Part shown: piece after piece, positions 1 to 8,829 of the stretch
How the letters are laid out: each line of letters opens with the position of its first letter
Numbering within the stretch: position 1 is the stretch's first letter
Origin: an uncultured bacterium
GTDB taxonomy: Bacteria; Bacillota; Clostridia; Peptostreptococcales; Anaerovoracaceae
Direction: 5' to 3'
NCBI GenBank assembly: GCA_905214225.1
Contig: CAJMLL010000017.1
Span: 1 to 52,309 of the forward strand
Length of the DNA stretch: 52,309 nt
Made by a program: the position numbers and the translations under genes
Notes under the pieces: model-generated
Seen by the model: only the letters and a program-made list of their open reading frames with translations
Told to the model about the DNA's origin: nothing
Database searches by the model: none

Positions 1-80
1 AGTATTTTCTCAAACTGTAACAGTGAATGGTAGGTGCATTAGCTTTGACGCTTACAAAGAATACAATATCGCAACAGTTC

Positions 81-114
81 GAGGCGGCAGTCCAGTTAGG
101 GCGCCGCCTCTTTT
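81..114. terminator. Intrinsic terminator hairpin
   Basis: GAGGCGGC pairs with GCCGCCTC across a 14-nt loop, followed by TTTT. It lies just beyond the 3' end of the minus-strand LytTR gene and could serve that gene or a plus-strand gene entering from the left. Confidence 0.65.
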
Positions 115-140
115 CATGGGGGTTCTTATTCGGGATTTCT

Positions 141-980
141 TTACTTTCCTCTTTTTGTCAGTTCCAGGAACTGCTTTTTGAAGGCTGTGAATTTTTTCTC
201 CGGCACGCGCAGGATCGTCCCGTTCCAGAGTTCAGCCTCGCAGCGGCGGATCTGCCGGATATAGTTTGGGTTGACCAGATAGCTGACCGACGGCTTCAGA
301 AAAACATCCGGATAATTCTTTGAGAAGTAGGAGAGCGGCTTGGAGCAGCGCAGATCTCCGCTTCTGGTATGCACGATGGACTGGTGGGCTCCGCTTGCGG
401 ATTCGATCCAGACCAGTGCGTTGGAAGGGTAATTGAATACGGAGCCGTACAGCGCCGGGATGATGACACTTTCACCGGATTCTGCTGTCCTTTCCCCTGA
501 AAGAGAGCCGATCGCGGATGTCGACATATCGCCGAAGGTTTTATAGTGCAGGTCACGTTCATCCGGTTCCATCGGATTGGAGATGTGTACGCAGATGATG
601 CGGTAGGCCAGCGTTTTATCTTCTTCTGATGCCATGGAAGGCCGCAGAACATAAGTGACCTGAAGAGTCTGGGGATGGCGGATAATCGTACCGTCCTTTT
701 TCTTCCAGATGACCGTGTACATGCAGATGATCTCGCAGGAGATCGAAGTCACCGGGAGCGCGAATGTGCGGATCTTTTCCACTGAAAACTTCGTCTTCGG
801 TGCATCAGAAAGCTGGGCGTTCCGGATTTTGGTCCCTGAAGTGAGGAACTGCCCGGTGCGCGGTCCGATAAAGATTGATTTCTCGTCCATGTATTTATAT
901 ATATCTTCTTGGTTCTGTTCAAGGTACCAGTGTATGATATTGTTTGTAATGGACATAGCGGTCCTGATATCCATCTGCAT
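141..980 (-). CDS. LytTR DNA-binding domain transcriptional regulator with N-terminal SnoaL/NTF2-like sensor domain
   Basis: A 279-residue protein. The C-terminal ~95 residues match the LytTR fold: a basic strand-rich region ending in LVNPNYIRQIRR, then VPEKKFTAFKKQFLEL, which binds direct repeats in promoters of the LytR/AgrA type. The N-terminal ~140 residues have the alternating helix/sheet look of SnoaL-like (NTF2 fold) domains that sit in front of LytTR in many Clostridia, likely sensing a small ligand. There is no receiver domain, so it is not a classical response regulator. The start is supported by GGAAGGA a few bases upstream. It stands alone, divergent from the HTH-SOR gene. LytTR assignment is firm; the sensor fold is an inference. 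Confidence 0.85.
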   Translation of the reverse strand: MQMDIRTAMSITNNIIHWYLEQNQEDIYKYMDEKSIFIGPRTGQFLTSGTKIRNAQLSDAPKTKFSVEKIRTFALPVTSISCEIICMYTVIWKKKDGTIIRHPQTLQVTYVLRPSMASEEDKTLAYRIICVHISNPMEPDERDLHYKTFGDMSTSAIGSLSGERTAESGESVIIPALYGSVFNYPSNALVWIESASGAHQSIVHTRSGDLRCSKPLSYFSKNYPDVFLKPSVSYLVNPNYIRQIRRCEAELWNGTILRVPEKKFTAFKKQFLELTKRGK

Positions 981-1330
981 AGTAATATTCCTTCCTTAAA
1001 TCATGATACCGGTTGTATGATCGCGGGTCTGCCGGCCTTTTCTGCATAATTCGTTTTTTATTATATCACTTGTTCATTAATTTATGGACACGGAATGGAC
1101 GTGATTTTCATCGGATATGCCTGATTGACAAAATCAAACGTAAGAAGATACGGATACATCTGCAGCCGTTCTACGATGCGTAGATTGTGCCGGAGCTTAA
1201 TTCCTGCTACTCTTATGGAGAGCCAGAAATGGAGAAAAGAGAACACACGGAAATCTGGCATTCAGTCAGGAAAACAGAGGCAGAAATGCTTCTTGCTCAT
1301 ATATTTTGCCGAACAGAAAAGGAGAAAGAG
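981..1330. other. Divergent intergenic region
   Basis: This 350-bp region separates the divergent LytTR and HTH-SOR genes. It holds a TTGACA hexamer at 1125-1130, but no convincing -10 box lies 16-18 bp downstream. A short open stretch in frame with the HTH-SOR gene (from 1187) has no ribosome binding site and non-coding-like composition. No gene or RNA is recognised here. Confidence 0.5.
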
Positions 1331-1918
1331 ATGAATCATTACGTAACGGGAACGACGATCCGGCAGTTAAGAGAAAATAAGAAGTTGACGCAGAAGGAAT
1401 TGGCGGACACAATCGGAGTCAGCGATAAGACGGTTTCAAAATGGGAAACGGGCAGGGGACTTCCGGATATCACGCTGATCGAACCGCTTGCAAAGGCGCT
1501 TCAGGTATCGGTTATGGAGCTTCTGAGCGGGGACTGTGTGACCAATCTCAACCGTTCTGCGAATATTCGGCGGTCGAAAATCTATGTCTGTCCGATTTGC
1601 GGTAATATAATACGGTCAATCGGAAATGCGGTGGTCAGCTGCTGCGGAATCACTCTGCCGGCTCTGGAAGCAGAAGAACCGGATGAGCAGCATCTGATTC
1701 AGGCAGAAGTCATGGACGGAGAATACCATGTCTTTCTGAATCACCCAATGACCAAGGACCACTACATTTCCTTCCTTGCATATGTCACAGACAGCAGTTT
1801 CGAACTGGTGAAACTCTATCCGGAAGGATCCGCAGAGGCAAGATTCACGGCAAGGAGCCGGCACGGGTATATCTATGCATACTGCAACCGGCACGGGCTG
1901 GTGAAAATCCGCCTGTAG
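1331..1918 (+). CDS. HTH-desulforedoxin-superoxide reductase fusion (HTH-Dx-SOR)
   Basis: A 195-residue protein. Residues ~7-65 are an XRE/Cro helix-turn-helix (LTQKELADTIGVSDKTVSKWE). Residues 87-105 carry C87xxC90 and C104-C105, the four-cysteine iron site of desulforedoxin/desulfoferrodoxin. Residues ~118-195 keep the superoxide reductase ligand pattern: H121, H138, H144 (NHPMTKDHYI), C185 and H188 (YCNRHG). The usual E-K-H around the first histidine is E-Q-H, so the conserved active-site lysine is glutamine. The start at 1331 is chosen because GGAGAAAGAG precedes it and the HTH begins at once. Likely role: scavenges superoxide, or uses the iron sites to sense it while regulating DNA. HTH-Dx-SOR architectures are known in the SOR family. 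It stands alone as a single gene. Confidence 0.85.
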   Translation: MNHYVTGTTIRQLRENKKLTQKELADTIGVSDKTVSKWETGRGLPDITLIEPLAKALQVSVMELLSGDCVTNLNRSANIRRSKIYVCPICGNIIRSIGNAVVSCCGITLPALEAEEPDEQHLIQAEVMDGEYHVFLNHPMTKDHYISFLAYVTDSSFELVKLYPEGSAEARFTARSRHGYIYAYCNRHGLVKIRL

Positions 1919-2030
1919 GCTGTATTAATACCCCAGATGAACCCGTTCTTCCGGCGTTTATGGAACCCCGTGGAAAATTGTTTAAACCATTGGTTTTATT
2001 GATTCTTTCATGGAATTCATATACCAGCTG

Positions 2031-2039
2031 TGCTATAAT
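2031..2039 (+). promoter_or_regulatory. Extended -10 promoter
   Basis: TGCTATAAT is an extended -10 box (TATAAT at 2034-2039) about 90 bp before the GGDEF/EAL gene. The -35 region 17 bp upstream (TGGAAT) is poor, as is common with extended -10 promoters. Confidence 0.5.
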
Positions 2040-2128
2040 TCTATCGAATTCACATGTATTTGCGATAATTTTCGGAGAGAGAACGCACTCTGCTGACGCA
2101 GCAGGAGCCTGAATGCCCGGCAGAGCGT

Positions 2129-4987
2129 ATGGGGTTAAGGCAGTTGAGACATTTATTCGATAAAACAGGTTTTTTATTTCGTGAGGAGAAGAACAACCTC
2201 TACAGCGAACCGTCTTTTATGGAAGAATGGATCCGCAGGGATTTATTCTTCTGCTTCAGCGCGGCGATGCTGATCAGTCTTTTAGGCCTGATCGGACTGG
2301 TAGGAACCTATGCGCCGCATGCGAAGGGCGCATTTTCGACAAAACTCAACGCGACAGAGGTTTATCTCTGTCTGCTGGCCTTTAACTTGTTTTTCGCCAT
2401 TCTCTTTTCCAACTTCATAAGGACCTTGGGCCAGGAAGCCTTAGAAACCCGGAAAACACTCACATTTTTGTGGACATACCGCTATATTGGCATGATGCTT
2501 GCCAGTCTGTCTTTCTTTTCGACGACTAAGGGAAGCAGTTTCTTTTTTGAATATATCATTATCACGATTTTAATTTATCTGCTGCCCCTGAGCAGTTTTA
2601 AGGAAACCATGACCTGTGCGGTTTTCAATATCGCGGTCATGCTGTTTGTCATTCTCAGGATCCGGCATACACTTGCCTGGCAGGACTGGACGGATATGTT
2701 TGCCTTTCATCTGTTCTGCATTGTCATTTCGCAGCTGAGATGGAATTCTTATGTCCGCTATGAATCCGTGCGGATAAACCTGAAAAAAGGGGAAGAGCAG
2801 CTTTCCAAGGAGGCCCGTACGGATGGGCTGACCGGACTTCTGAACCGGACCGCGCTGAGGGAAGATTTTGAGGAGTATCTGTCCAGGAACATCTCGCTGG
2901 CGATTCTCGATATTGATTCTTTTAAAAAAATCAACGATACATATGGTCATGTCTTCGGAGACCAGGTTCTGAGCTATGTAGGAGCAGAATTACAGAAATG
3001 TTTCAGCCGTCCGGATGAACGGTGTTACCGGTATGGAGGAGACGAGATGCTGGTGGTTTCCAGCGAAGAAGAAGCCGGCTTTCGTGTCAGGCTGGAAACT
3101 CTGCAGGAACGCTGTGCAAACCGCCAGGAAGGCATGAATATTCATATCAGCATCGGGTACTGTACAGGAAAACCGATCACGGAAGAGCGTCTCAGAACAT
3201 GTATCCGGACAGCGGATAATTGTCTCTATGCAGCCAAACGCGCGGACAAAGTACATCTGAGAGGAGAAAAACTCGGTTCAGAGCACCTGGATGGTCTGCA
3301 GTTCTTAGAATCTCTTCCAAGCCTTGATGAAATGGGAGAGGAATTCCAGAAGAGCGGCGGAAGGAAAGACTGGTCTGTTGTGTATATCAGCGTTCAGCGC
3401 TTTGCGGATGTTAATGAACGGGTCGGCTACCAGAGGGGCAGACATCTGTTAAATCAGATCGCAGAAATCATCCAGAAAGAATTCGGTCAGACATCGATGT
3501 TCACCTGGGAGGGAGACCATTTCATCCTGTATGTCCGTCTTCCGGAACGGGAGACGCTGGAAAAACTGAAAGAGGTGCAGGATCAGGCATCCGGGCAGCT
3601 TTCAAACTGGATGATTTCCCTGCACATCGGAATGGATTTTCATGTCGTTACCCAAGAACAGTATCCGTTTATCCGCTCTGTTTACAACGCCAGATACGCC
3701 TGCGAACAGATTCAGGAAAAACCTTTGGGAGAGAATAGGATTTCCCTCTATGACAAGGATATGGAAAGAGTCCGCAGCCGCGAACACTTCATCCGGAATC
3801 ATCTGAGCAGCGCAATCAGGAAGGGCCGGATCCGGCCGTATTACCAGCCTTTTGTCGGCTCTCTCAGCGAGAAAACCTGTGGCTTTGAAGCGCTGGCAAG
3901 ATGGGAAGATCCGGAAAAAGGCGTACTTTCTCCAGCGTTGTTTATTCCTTATCTGGAAGAGAAGAAGGAAATGTATCGTCTGGACCTGTATATTCTGAAA
4001 TGTGTCTGTGAGGATCTGAAACATCATCCGGAGATGACTTCACCGGATATTTTTATCACAGTGAATCTGTCACGAACGGATTTTGAGGTGCGGAATATGC
4101 CGGAAGAGATTGAGCAGGTTCTGGATCATTATCAGTTCCCGAAAACACAGATCCAGTTTGAAATCACGGAGTCAGGTCTGGGAGAAGACTCCAGCGCGAG
4201 GAAGGCCATTGCAGAAATGGCGCACCGCGGGTTTAAGATCTGGCTGGATGACTTCGGCATCGGACAGTCTTCGCTGTATGCGGTGAAGGATTACAATATT
4301 CAGGGCATCAAACTGGATCATTCTTTCCTGACGAATTTCAGAGGAAACGACAGGACTCATGCGGTGATCCGGTCGATTGTGGATCTCTGCCAGATGGCTA
4401 GCTGTCTGATGATTGCAGAGGGTGTAGAAGATACAGAACAGTTCTGGTATGCACGACAGTGGGGAGTCAACTTTATTCAGGGATTCTATTTCAGCAGACC
4501 GATGCCCCTTCCGGAGCTTCTGCAGAGCCGTTTTCTGCATCAGCTTACGAATGACGACGATGTCCGCTTCTATCGTCCGGCAGCAAACATCAACCTGCGG
4601 ACTCCGATGGAGGCTGAACTCTACAGCAGCAGTCAGGATGAACTGGTGTATGCAAAAGCTGTGTTAAAGCGGGCAGACAGTCGTATTTATTTCATCCGTA
4701 TGAATGGGGAGATGCTTAGGCTGTTCAGCCCGTATATCCGTCAGAAAGACCTCAATCATGAACTGACAGCAGACAGATCCGTGAAAAGCACGATGCTCCA
4801 CCAGATGAACCGCGCAGCACAGAAACAGGATGTTGTCGATTTCAGATTGTCATTAAACAGGAAAATCTACCATGGACAGATCGTTCTGCTGAGCGAGCAG
4901 AATGGAAGGTCTCTGTACGTCATGACAGTGTCGAACTTCGGGATTGCCAATCCGATCCATATTTCCGGAAGGGAAAAGCAAAGTTAA
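2129..4987 (+). CDS. Membrane-anchored bifunctional GGDEF/EAL c-di-GMP protein
   Basis: A 952-residue protein. Residues ~40-205 hold several hydrophobic spans, an integral membrane sensor. Residues ~225-380 are a diguanylate cyclase domain whose signature reads GGDEM at 303-307. Residues ~410-545 look like a second, degenerate GGDEF domain (EGDHF at 461-465). Residues ~555-800 are an EAL phosphodiesterase with the catalytic set visible: EAL 587-589, VNLS, ITES, LDDFG, GIKLD, AEGVE and QGFYFSRP. About 145 residues with no recognised fold follow. Most likely it hydrolyses c-di-GMP, with synthesis possible if GGDEM is tolerated. The start has only a weak ribosome binding site. It appears monocistronic, with a strong extended -10 box upstream. 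Confidence 0.9.
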   Translation: MGLRQLRHLFDKTGFLFREEKNNLYSEPSFMEEWIRRDLFFCFSAAMLISLLGLIGLVGTYAPHAKGAFSTKLNATEVYLCLLAFNLFFAILFSNFIRTLGQEALETRKTLTFLWTYRYIGMMLASLSFFSTTKGSSFFFEYIIITILIYLLPLSSFKETMTCAVFNIAVMLFVILRIRHTLAWQDWTDMFAFHLFCIVISQLRWNSYVRYESVRINLKKGEEQLSKEARTDGLTGLLNRTALREDFEEYLSRNISLAILDIDSFKKINDTYGHVFGDQVLSYVGAELQKCFSRPDERCYRYGGDEMLVVSSEEEAGFRVRLETLQERCANRQEGMNIHISIGYCTGKPITEERLRTCIRTADNCLYAAKRADKVHLRGEKLGSEHLDGLQFLESLPSLDEMGEEFQKSGGRKDWSVVYISVQRFADVNERVGYQRGRHLLNQIAEIIQKEFGQTSMFTWEGDHFILYVRLPERETLEKLKEVQDQASGQLSNWMISLHIGMDFHVVTQEQYPFIRSVYNARYACEQIQEKPLGENRISLYDKDMERVRSREHFIRNHLSSAIRKGRIRPYYQPFVGSLSEKTCGFEALARWEDPEKGVLSPALFIPYLEEKKEMYRLDLYILKCVCEDLKHHPEMTSPDIFITVNLSRTDFEVRNMPEEIEQVLDHYQFPKTQIQFEITESGLGEDSSARKAIAEMAHRGFKIWLDDFGIGQSSLYAVKDYNIQGIKLDHSFLTNFRGNDRTHAVIRSIVDLCQMASCLMIAEGVEDTEQFWYARQWGVNFIQGFYFSRPMPLPELLQSRFLHQLTNDDDVRFYRPAANINLRTPMEAELYSSSQDELVYAKAVLKRADSRIYFIRMNGEMLRLFSPYIRQKDLNHELTADRSVKSTMLHQMNRAAQKQDVVDFRLSLNRKIYHGQIVLLSEQNGRSLYVMTVSNFGIANPIHISGREKQS

Positions 4988-5051
4988 TTCCTGGACAAGT
5001 AATTTTTGTCTGCAATGGTAAACATAATTGCAAGCGCCTTTCCTCCACTTA

Positions 5052-5080
5052 TTGAAAGTATATGTAAACTGTGCGATAAT
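5052..5080 (+). promoter_or_regulatory. SigmaA-type promoter for the secreted repeat protein
   Basis: TTGAAA (5052-5057), a 17-bp spacer and GATAAT (5075-5080) form a good housekeeping promoter 40 bp before the start codon at 5120. Confidence 0.65.
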
Positions 5081-5119
5081 TAGATCAAGAGCAGGTTTCT
5101 TGATTAAAGGGGGAAATGA

Positions 5120-6088
5120 ATGAACATGAATGATAGATTAAAGTGCGCAGGCCGCGCGGCTGCAGTTGCGGTTCTGTCTGCGGCACTGATTGGAATATGC
5201 GGGATTTCTGAGGCATCGTTCGCAGATACCAGCGCAGGGAGCGGAGCAGTCAGCCAGACGTCTGCGAATGAACATACGGTCATCTTCCATCCGGGAAACG
5301 GGGCGGATACGTTTACGCAGACTGTCGTGGACGGCGGAAAGCTGTCTGAGCCGACAGCACCTGTTAATAAAGGCTATACATTCAGCGGCTGGTACACAGA
5401 CAGCATGATGGCGCAGCAGTATGATTTCAGCAGTCCGGTGACCTCTGACCTTAATTTGTATGCAAAATGGACGAAAGTCAATAAGCCGATTCCGTTTATT
5501 AACGGTCTCATGCTTTCCAGGGTTACAGCCAGGGGAAGCAGCAGCCAGAAGCTGACATGGAAAAGTCTGGATGAAGTTGACGGATACTATATTTACAGAT
5601 GCAGTGTTACGGCTTCCGGCAGCGTGAAGGGTTTTAAGAAGATCGCTGATGTTAAAAGCGCTTCTTCCGGCTCCTATCTCGTAAAAAACCTGAAAAAGGG
5701 GAAAATATACGGATATTATGTTGTTGCATATGTAAGTACAGGCGGGAAAAATGTTGTCGTAAAAACAAGCCCGAAAGTATACTCCGTTGCGGGAAATTCC
5801 GGAGCAGGAAAGACCAATGTAAAATCTGTGAAAGCAGTCAGCCATAAGATTACTCTGAAACGGGGGAAAACGTACGTCGTCAGAGCATCTGCGTCAGGCG
5901 TGCTCTCTGGGAAAGGCCTCCTTTCCGTAAAAGGCTGCAGCAGATTCCGTTATCAGACTTCAAACAGGTTTGTGGCTTCGGTCGGTGGAAAGACTGGTAA
6001 AGTAAAGGCAGTGAATAAAGGAAAAGCCGTCATTTATGTGCTGGGAATCAACGGATCCAGTGATTCTGTCGTTGTGACGGTAAAATAG
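5120..6088 (+). CDS. Secreted protein with Listeria-Bacteroides (InlB B-type) repeat
   Basis: A 322-residue exported protein. Residues 1-36 form a signal peptide (basic start, then alanine-rich core, cleavage near ASFA-D). Residues ~53-118 are a Listeria-Bacteroides repeat: VIFHPGNGADTF, GYTFSGWYTD, DLNLYAKWT, the beta-grasp module of internalin-like surface proteins. Residues ~130-215 read like a fibronectin type III-like domain (LTWKSLDEVDGYYIYR), and the last ~95 residues are a lysine-rich, strand-rich module of the kind seen in Clostridial secreted proteins. No LPXTG motif is present. Probable role is surface or extracellular adhesion; this is inferred from domains only. AAAGGGGG precedes the start. 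Confidence 0.8.
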   Translation: MNMNDRLKCAGRAAAVAVLSAALIGICGISEASFADTSAGSGAVSQTSANEHTVIFHPGNGADTFTQTVVDGGKLSEPTAPVNKGYTFSGWYTDSMMAQQYDFSSPVTSDLNLYAKWTKVNKPIPFINGLMLSRVTARGSSSQKLTWKSLDEVDGYYIYRCSVTASGSVKGFKKIADVKSASSGSYLVKNLKKGKIYGYYVVAYVSTGGKNVVVKTSPKVYSVAGNSGAGKTNVKSVKAVSHKITLKRGKTYVVRASASGVLSGKGLLSVKGCSRFRYQTSNRFVASVGGKTGKVKAVNKGKAVIYVLGINGSSDSVVVTVK

Positions 6089-6101
6089 AAAGGGATAATC
6101 T

Positions 6102-6305
6102 ATGCATATTGATATGAAACCGATCATCTTATCTTCGGTAAGGGATTCCGTCATCTTGTTTGTCCTTCAGATTGTGATCAGTTATATTCTGAAGACCAAT
6201 GTAAAACTGATGACGTTCGTATTCAGTACAGTGATCTTCTTTGTGCTGATTCTGATCTTCAACACGATCGTCGCAAAAGATAAACAGAGACGAGGAAAGA
6301 AATAG
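6102..6305 (+). CDS. Small two-segment membrane protein
   Basis: A 67-residue protein with two hydrophobic spans (residues ~10-30 and ~36-57) and a basic C-terminal tail (KDKQRRGKK), so the tail is probably cytoplasmic. It begins 13 bp after the secreted repeat protein, with AAAGGG as ribosome binding site, and is probably co-transcribed. No family is recognised. Short size makes this less certain than its neighbours, but spacing, ribosome site and membrane pattern all favour a real gene. Confidence 0.6.
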   Translation: MHIDMKPIILSSVRDSVILFVLQIVISYILKTNVKLMTFVFSTVIFFVLILIFNTIVAKDKQRRGKK

Positions 6306-6319
6306 AATCAGGAACATTC

Positions 6320-6367
6320 AGTCCCGGCTTTTATGTGCAGAATTCACATGAGGGCAGGGGCTTTTTT
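6320..6367 (+). terminator. Probable terminator
   Basis: An imperfect hairpin around ATGTG...CACAT is followed by a run of seven T. It sits directly after the small membrane protein gene. Confidence 0.4.
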
Positions 6368-6620
6368 TATTCCGAAAAGGCGATAGGAAAATCTGCTGTT
6401 CAATCTGTTCTTTATCGGTGGAAAAGCTGTCTTTTATCCACTGTTCCGGCATTTTTCTATCGCATATGCACCATAGCGAGCCTGTTTTACATAAAATTTA
6501 CTGTTTTCAAAAAATATTTCCTTGACGATTCTGAATCTCTTCGGTTATTCTGAAATCAGAAGATGGGATGCCGAAAGCTTGCGGCTTTATGCGTTTTCTG
6601 ATTTAGGAAAGGAGATTATT

Positions 6621-7433
6621 ATGGTTAAGAAAATTCACTTATTTAAATCTATATGTATAATTACAGGCCTTACGCTTATGATCACGCTGCTTCCGGTTCT
6701 GCCTGCTTCTGCGGATACTGCAACAGCAGTTTCGGTTGACGCGGGTTCAACCGTAAACGCAGAATATCTGACGGGTTATGCTGTTCAGAACTCGACATAC
6801 AGCGCGAAAACAACTTTTGTTCTGAAGGCAGAAAAAACCGGTGCTCTTGTGGCTGCGTTTGCAAATGTCGGCGGCGGAACCGTCAGGTTGTATTCAGATT
6901 CCGGGACACAGCTTTCCCGTCCGCTCAGCATCAGTACGGTATCCGGAAGCTCTGCATGGCAGCAGAAGGTCTACTTTGGAGTAAAAGCAGGAAAGACATA
7001 CCACATTGAGATTTCCTCGGTTTCCAGAACCGGAGGGCTCAGCTGTTACGGAGTTGCCTTTGAAAACGATGCGGTAAGAAACAGCTCCGGAACGACCAGA
7101 GCAAAAGCAAAGACGATCGGAAAAAATAAAGCATACAGCGCGGTTCTTCCGGCAGGAAGCAGAACCTCTGCCTGGATGAAGGTTAAAGTAAAGAAAGGCA
7201 CCGTCAGACTTCTGACGCAGGGCTATGTTGATAACAGTATGTACGTTAAATGCACAGCTGCATCCGGCGTACTGAAGAACAACATGATGATTCCGGTGAA
7301 CCGCTCCGCGAATGATAACGGAAAATCATCTGGCATAAAATTGAAGATGTATAAGGCGTCCACACTGTATATTCGGATTTCAAGGCCGCAGGAATATACC
7401 AGCGGCGTGGTGATGGTCAAGGTGACACAGTAG
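6621..7433 (+). CDS. Secreted protein of unknown function
   Basis: A 270-residue protein with a clear signal peptide (KKIHLFKS, then a hydrophobic core, cleavage near LPASA-DT). The mature part is rich in Ser, Thr, Lys and Gly and predicted to be mainly beta-strand, with two similar halves each containing a KT(I/F)-type strand and a short PAGSRT or EKTGALVA turn, reminiscent of pre-peptidase C-terminal-like beta modules. No catalytic motif is seen. The start at 6621 is chosen because AAAGGAGATTATT precedes it; an upstream in-frame ATG at 6522 lacks a ribosome site and would put about 33 residues before the signal peptide. Confidence 0.75.
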   Translation: MVKKIHLFKSICIITGLTLMITLLPVLPASADTATAVSVDAGSTVNAEYLTGYAVQNSTYSAKTTFVLKAEKTGALVAAFANVGGGTVRLYSDSGTQLSRPLSISTVSGSSAWQQKVYFGVKAGKTYHIEISSVSRTGGLSCYGVAFENDAVRNSSGTTRAKAKTIGKNKAYSAVLPAGSRTSAWMKVKVKKGTVRLLTQGYVDNSMYVKCTAASGVLKNNMMIPVNRSANDNGKSSGIKLKMYKASTLYIRISRPQEYTSGVVMVKVTQ

Positions 7434-7506
7434 CTGCTGGAGTTCTGTCAAATATTATTAAATGCGGATGATCGGATTACATTGTATATGAATGATCAAT
7501 GCGGGG

Positions 7507-7535
7507 GCGGAAAATTGTCTCCGCTGTATTGTTTT
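7507..7535 (+). terminator. Possible terminator
   Basis: GCGGA pairs with TCCGC over an 8-nt loop, with five T a few bases later. It lies 75 bp after the secreted protein gene. The stem is short. Confidence 0.35.
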
Positions 7536-7786
7536 TGTTGCAGTGCAGGGGAAAATCAGTTATACTCTTAGAAAGGTAGAGTTTCTGGGATTACTGAAAA
7601 TGAGAATCATTTCTGCTCACTGATGATTCTTATGATCAGACAGATGCCGGAATCTGCAGGTATCATTTTTATTGACAATTGTATATGCGTTACCGTTCAC
7701 CTGCTCTTGATTACTGGAAGTGTGGGATATGCGGAAAAGTGAAATGCTTCAAGAAGTTAAGCAATAGTTGAAATTATCGCTCAACG

Positions 7787-7813
7787 TATTCACGACGTTG
7801 TATTCACGACGTT
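7787..7813 (+). repeat. Tandem 13-bp direct repeat in the FNT leader
   Basis: TATTCACGACGTT occurs at 7787-7799 and again at 7801-7813, giving a 14-bp period. The first copy also sits inside the dyad CAACGT...ACGTTG (7783-7800), and the second runs into six T. It could be an operator pair or a small attenuator ahead of the FNT gene. The rest of the 420-bp gap 7434-7853 holds only a lone TTGACA at 7672 without a clear partner. Confidence 0.5.
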
Positions 7814-7853
7814 TTTTCCGCAGAAACTTACGACTATTACGTGGAGGTAATGT

Positions 7854-8624
7854 ATGTATAATGAAGAATATACGGCTGCGTCCAACGCGGCAAAAAACAA
7901 GATCGCATATTTAAAGAGAAATCCCCTTGGATATTTTGTTTTATCCATGCTGGCGGGAATGTATATCGGATTCGGTGTCCTTCTGATTATGACCGTCGGA
8001 GGACAGCTTGCGGGATCTCCTGCGACCAAGCTTGTCATGGGACTGGTTTTCGGAATCGCGCTGAGCCTGGTTGTCATCGCCGGAGCAGAGCTGTTTACCG
8101 GAAACACGATGGTCATGTCGTCCGGACTGTTCCGGAAGACCATCCGCTTCTCTGACGCTCTTCTTCTGTGGATTGTCTGCTGGATTGGAAATCTGGCAGG
8201 ATCGTTCGTCCTCGGTCTGGTCTTTCACTGGTCAGGACTGAACGTGGACGCGACAGCGAAATTCCTTGCCGGCGCGGCCCTTGGAAAGATGTCTGCCGAG
8301 ATTGTTCCTCTGATCATGCGAGGCATTCTCTGCAACATTCTGGTCTGCCTGGCCGTCTGGTGCTCCTTCCGCTGCAAGAGCGATGCCGGAAAGCTGATCA
8401 TGGTCTTCTGGTGCCTGCTGGCCTTCATCACCACCGGATTTGAGCACAGCGTGGCGAACATGACCCTGTTCTCTGCTGCCGTTCTGGATCCTGCCGGAAC
8501 GGGCGTAAACGCGCTCGGCGCGGGCTACAACCTGCTCTGGGTAACCATCGGAAACATGATCGGAGGAATCCTCTTTGTTTCCGTACCGTACATGCTGTCT
8601 TCCAGAGACGCGGTAAGGGGATAA
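7854..8624 (+). CDS. Formate/nitrite transporter (FNT) family channel
   Basis: A 256-residue integral membrane protein with six hydrophobic spans and the two FNT signatures, GAELFTGNTMV (residues ~79-89) and GFEHSVANMTLF (~195-206, with the central histidine). FNT channels are pentamers passing small monovalent anions: formate, nitrite, lactate or hydrosulfide. Substrate cannot be read from sequence. In some Clostridia the hydrosulfide member is linked to asrABC; here asrABC is in the same window but 23 kb away. GTGGAGG lies before the start. It is a single gene followed by its own terminator. Confidence 0.88.
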   Translation: MYNEEYTAASNAAKNKIAYLKRNPLGYFVLSMLAGMYIGFGVLLIMTVGGQLAGSPATKLVMGLVFGIALSLVVIAGAELFTGNTMVMSSGLFRKTIRFSDALLLWIVCWIGNLAGSFVLGLVFHWSGLNVDATAKFLAGAALGKMSAEIVPLIMRGILCNILVCLAVWCSFRCKSDAGKLIMVFWCLLAFITTGFEHSVANMTLFSAAVLDPAGTGVNALGAGYNLLWVTIGNMIGGILFVSVPYMLSSRDAVRG

Positions 8625-8646
8625 AAATTGAGTGATCTGTGAAATC

Positions 8647-8686
8647 GGGGCTGCTCAGCCATTAATTTGGGCGCAGCCTCTTTTTT
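8647..8686 (+). terminator. Intrinsic terminator after FNT gene
   Basis: GGGGCTGC pairs with GCAGCCTC (one G-U), loop of 18 nt, followed by six T. Confidence 0.75.
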
Positions 8687-8829
8687 ATGTCTATCCGTCA
8701 TGCAAAAATATTCTACAAGAAAAAGCTCCTGTGGTATGATAAAATTACGGATAACATCACAGGAAGCATCAGGCCGGCAGGCGCTGAGACCGCAGGAACA
8801 GTCTGGCCAGCCTGAAAGGAAGTGTTTCG

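Noticed and set aside
2..80. Open frame reading QTVTVNGRCISFDAYKEYN at the left edge, like the end of a stalk/copper amine oxidase N-like domain
   Set aside because: Too short, runs through a terminator hairpin, and no further support is visible.
1187..1330. Longer N-terminus for the HTH-SOR gene
   Set aside because: No ribosome site and no domain-like content before 1331, which has a good site.
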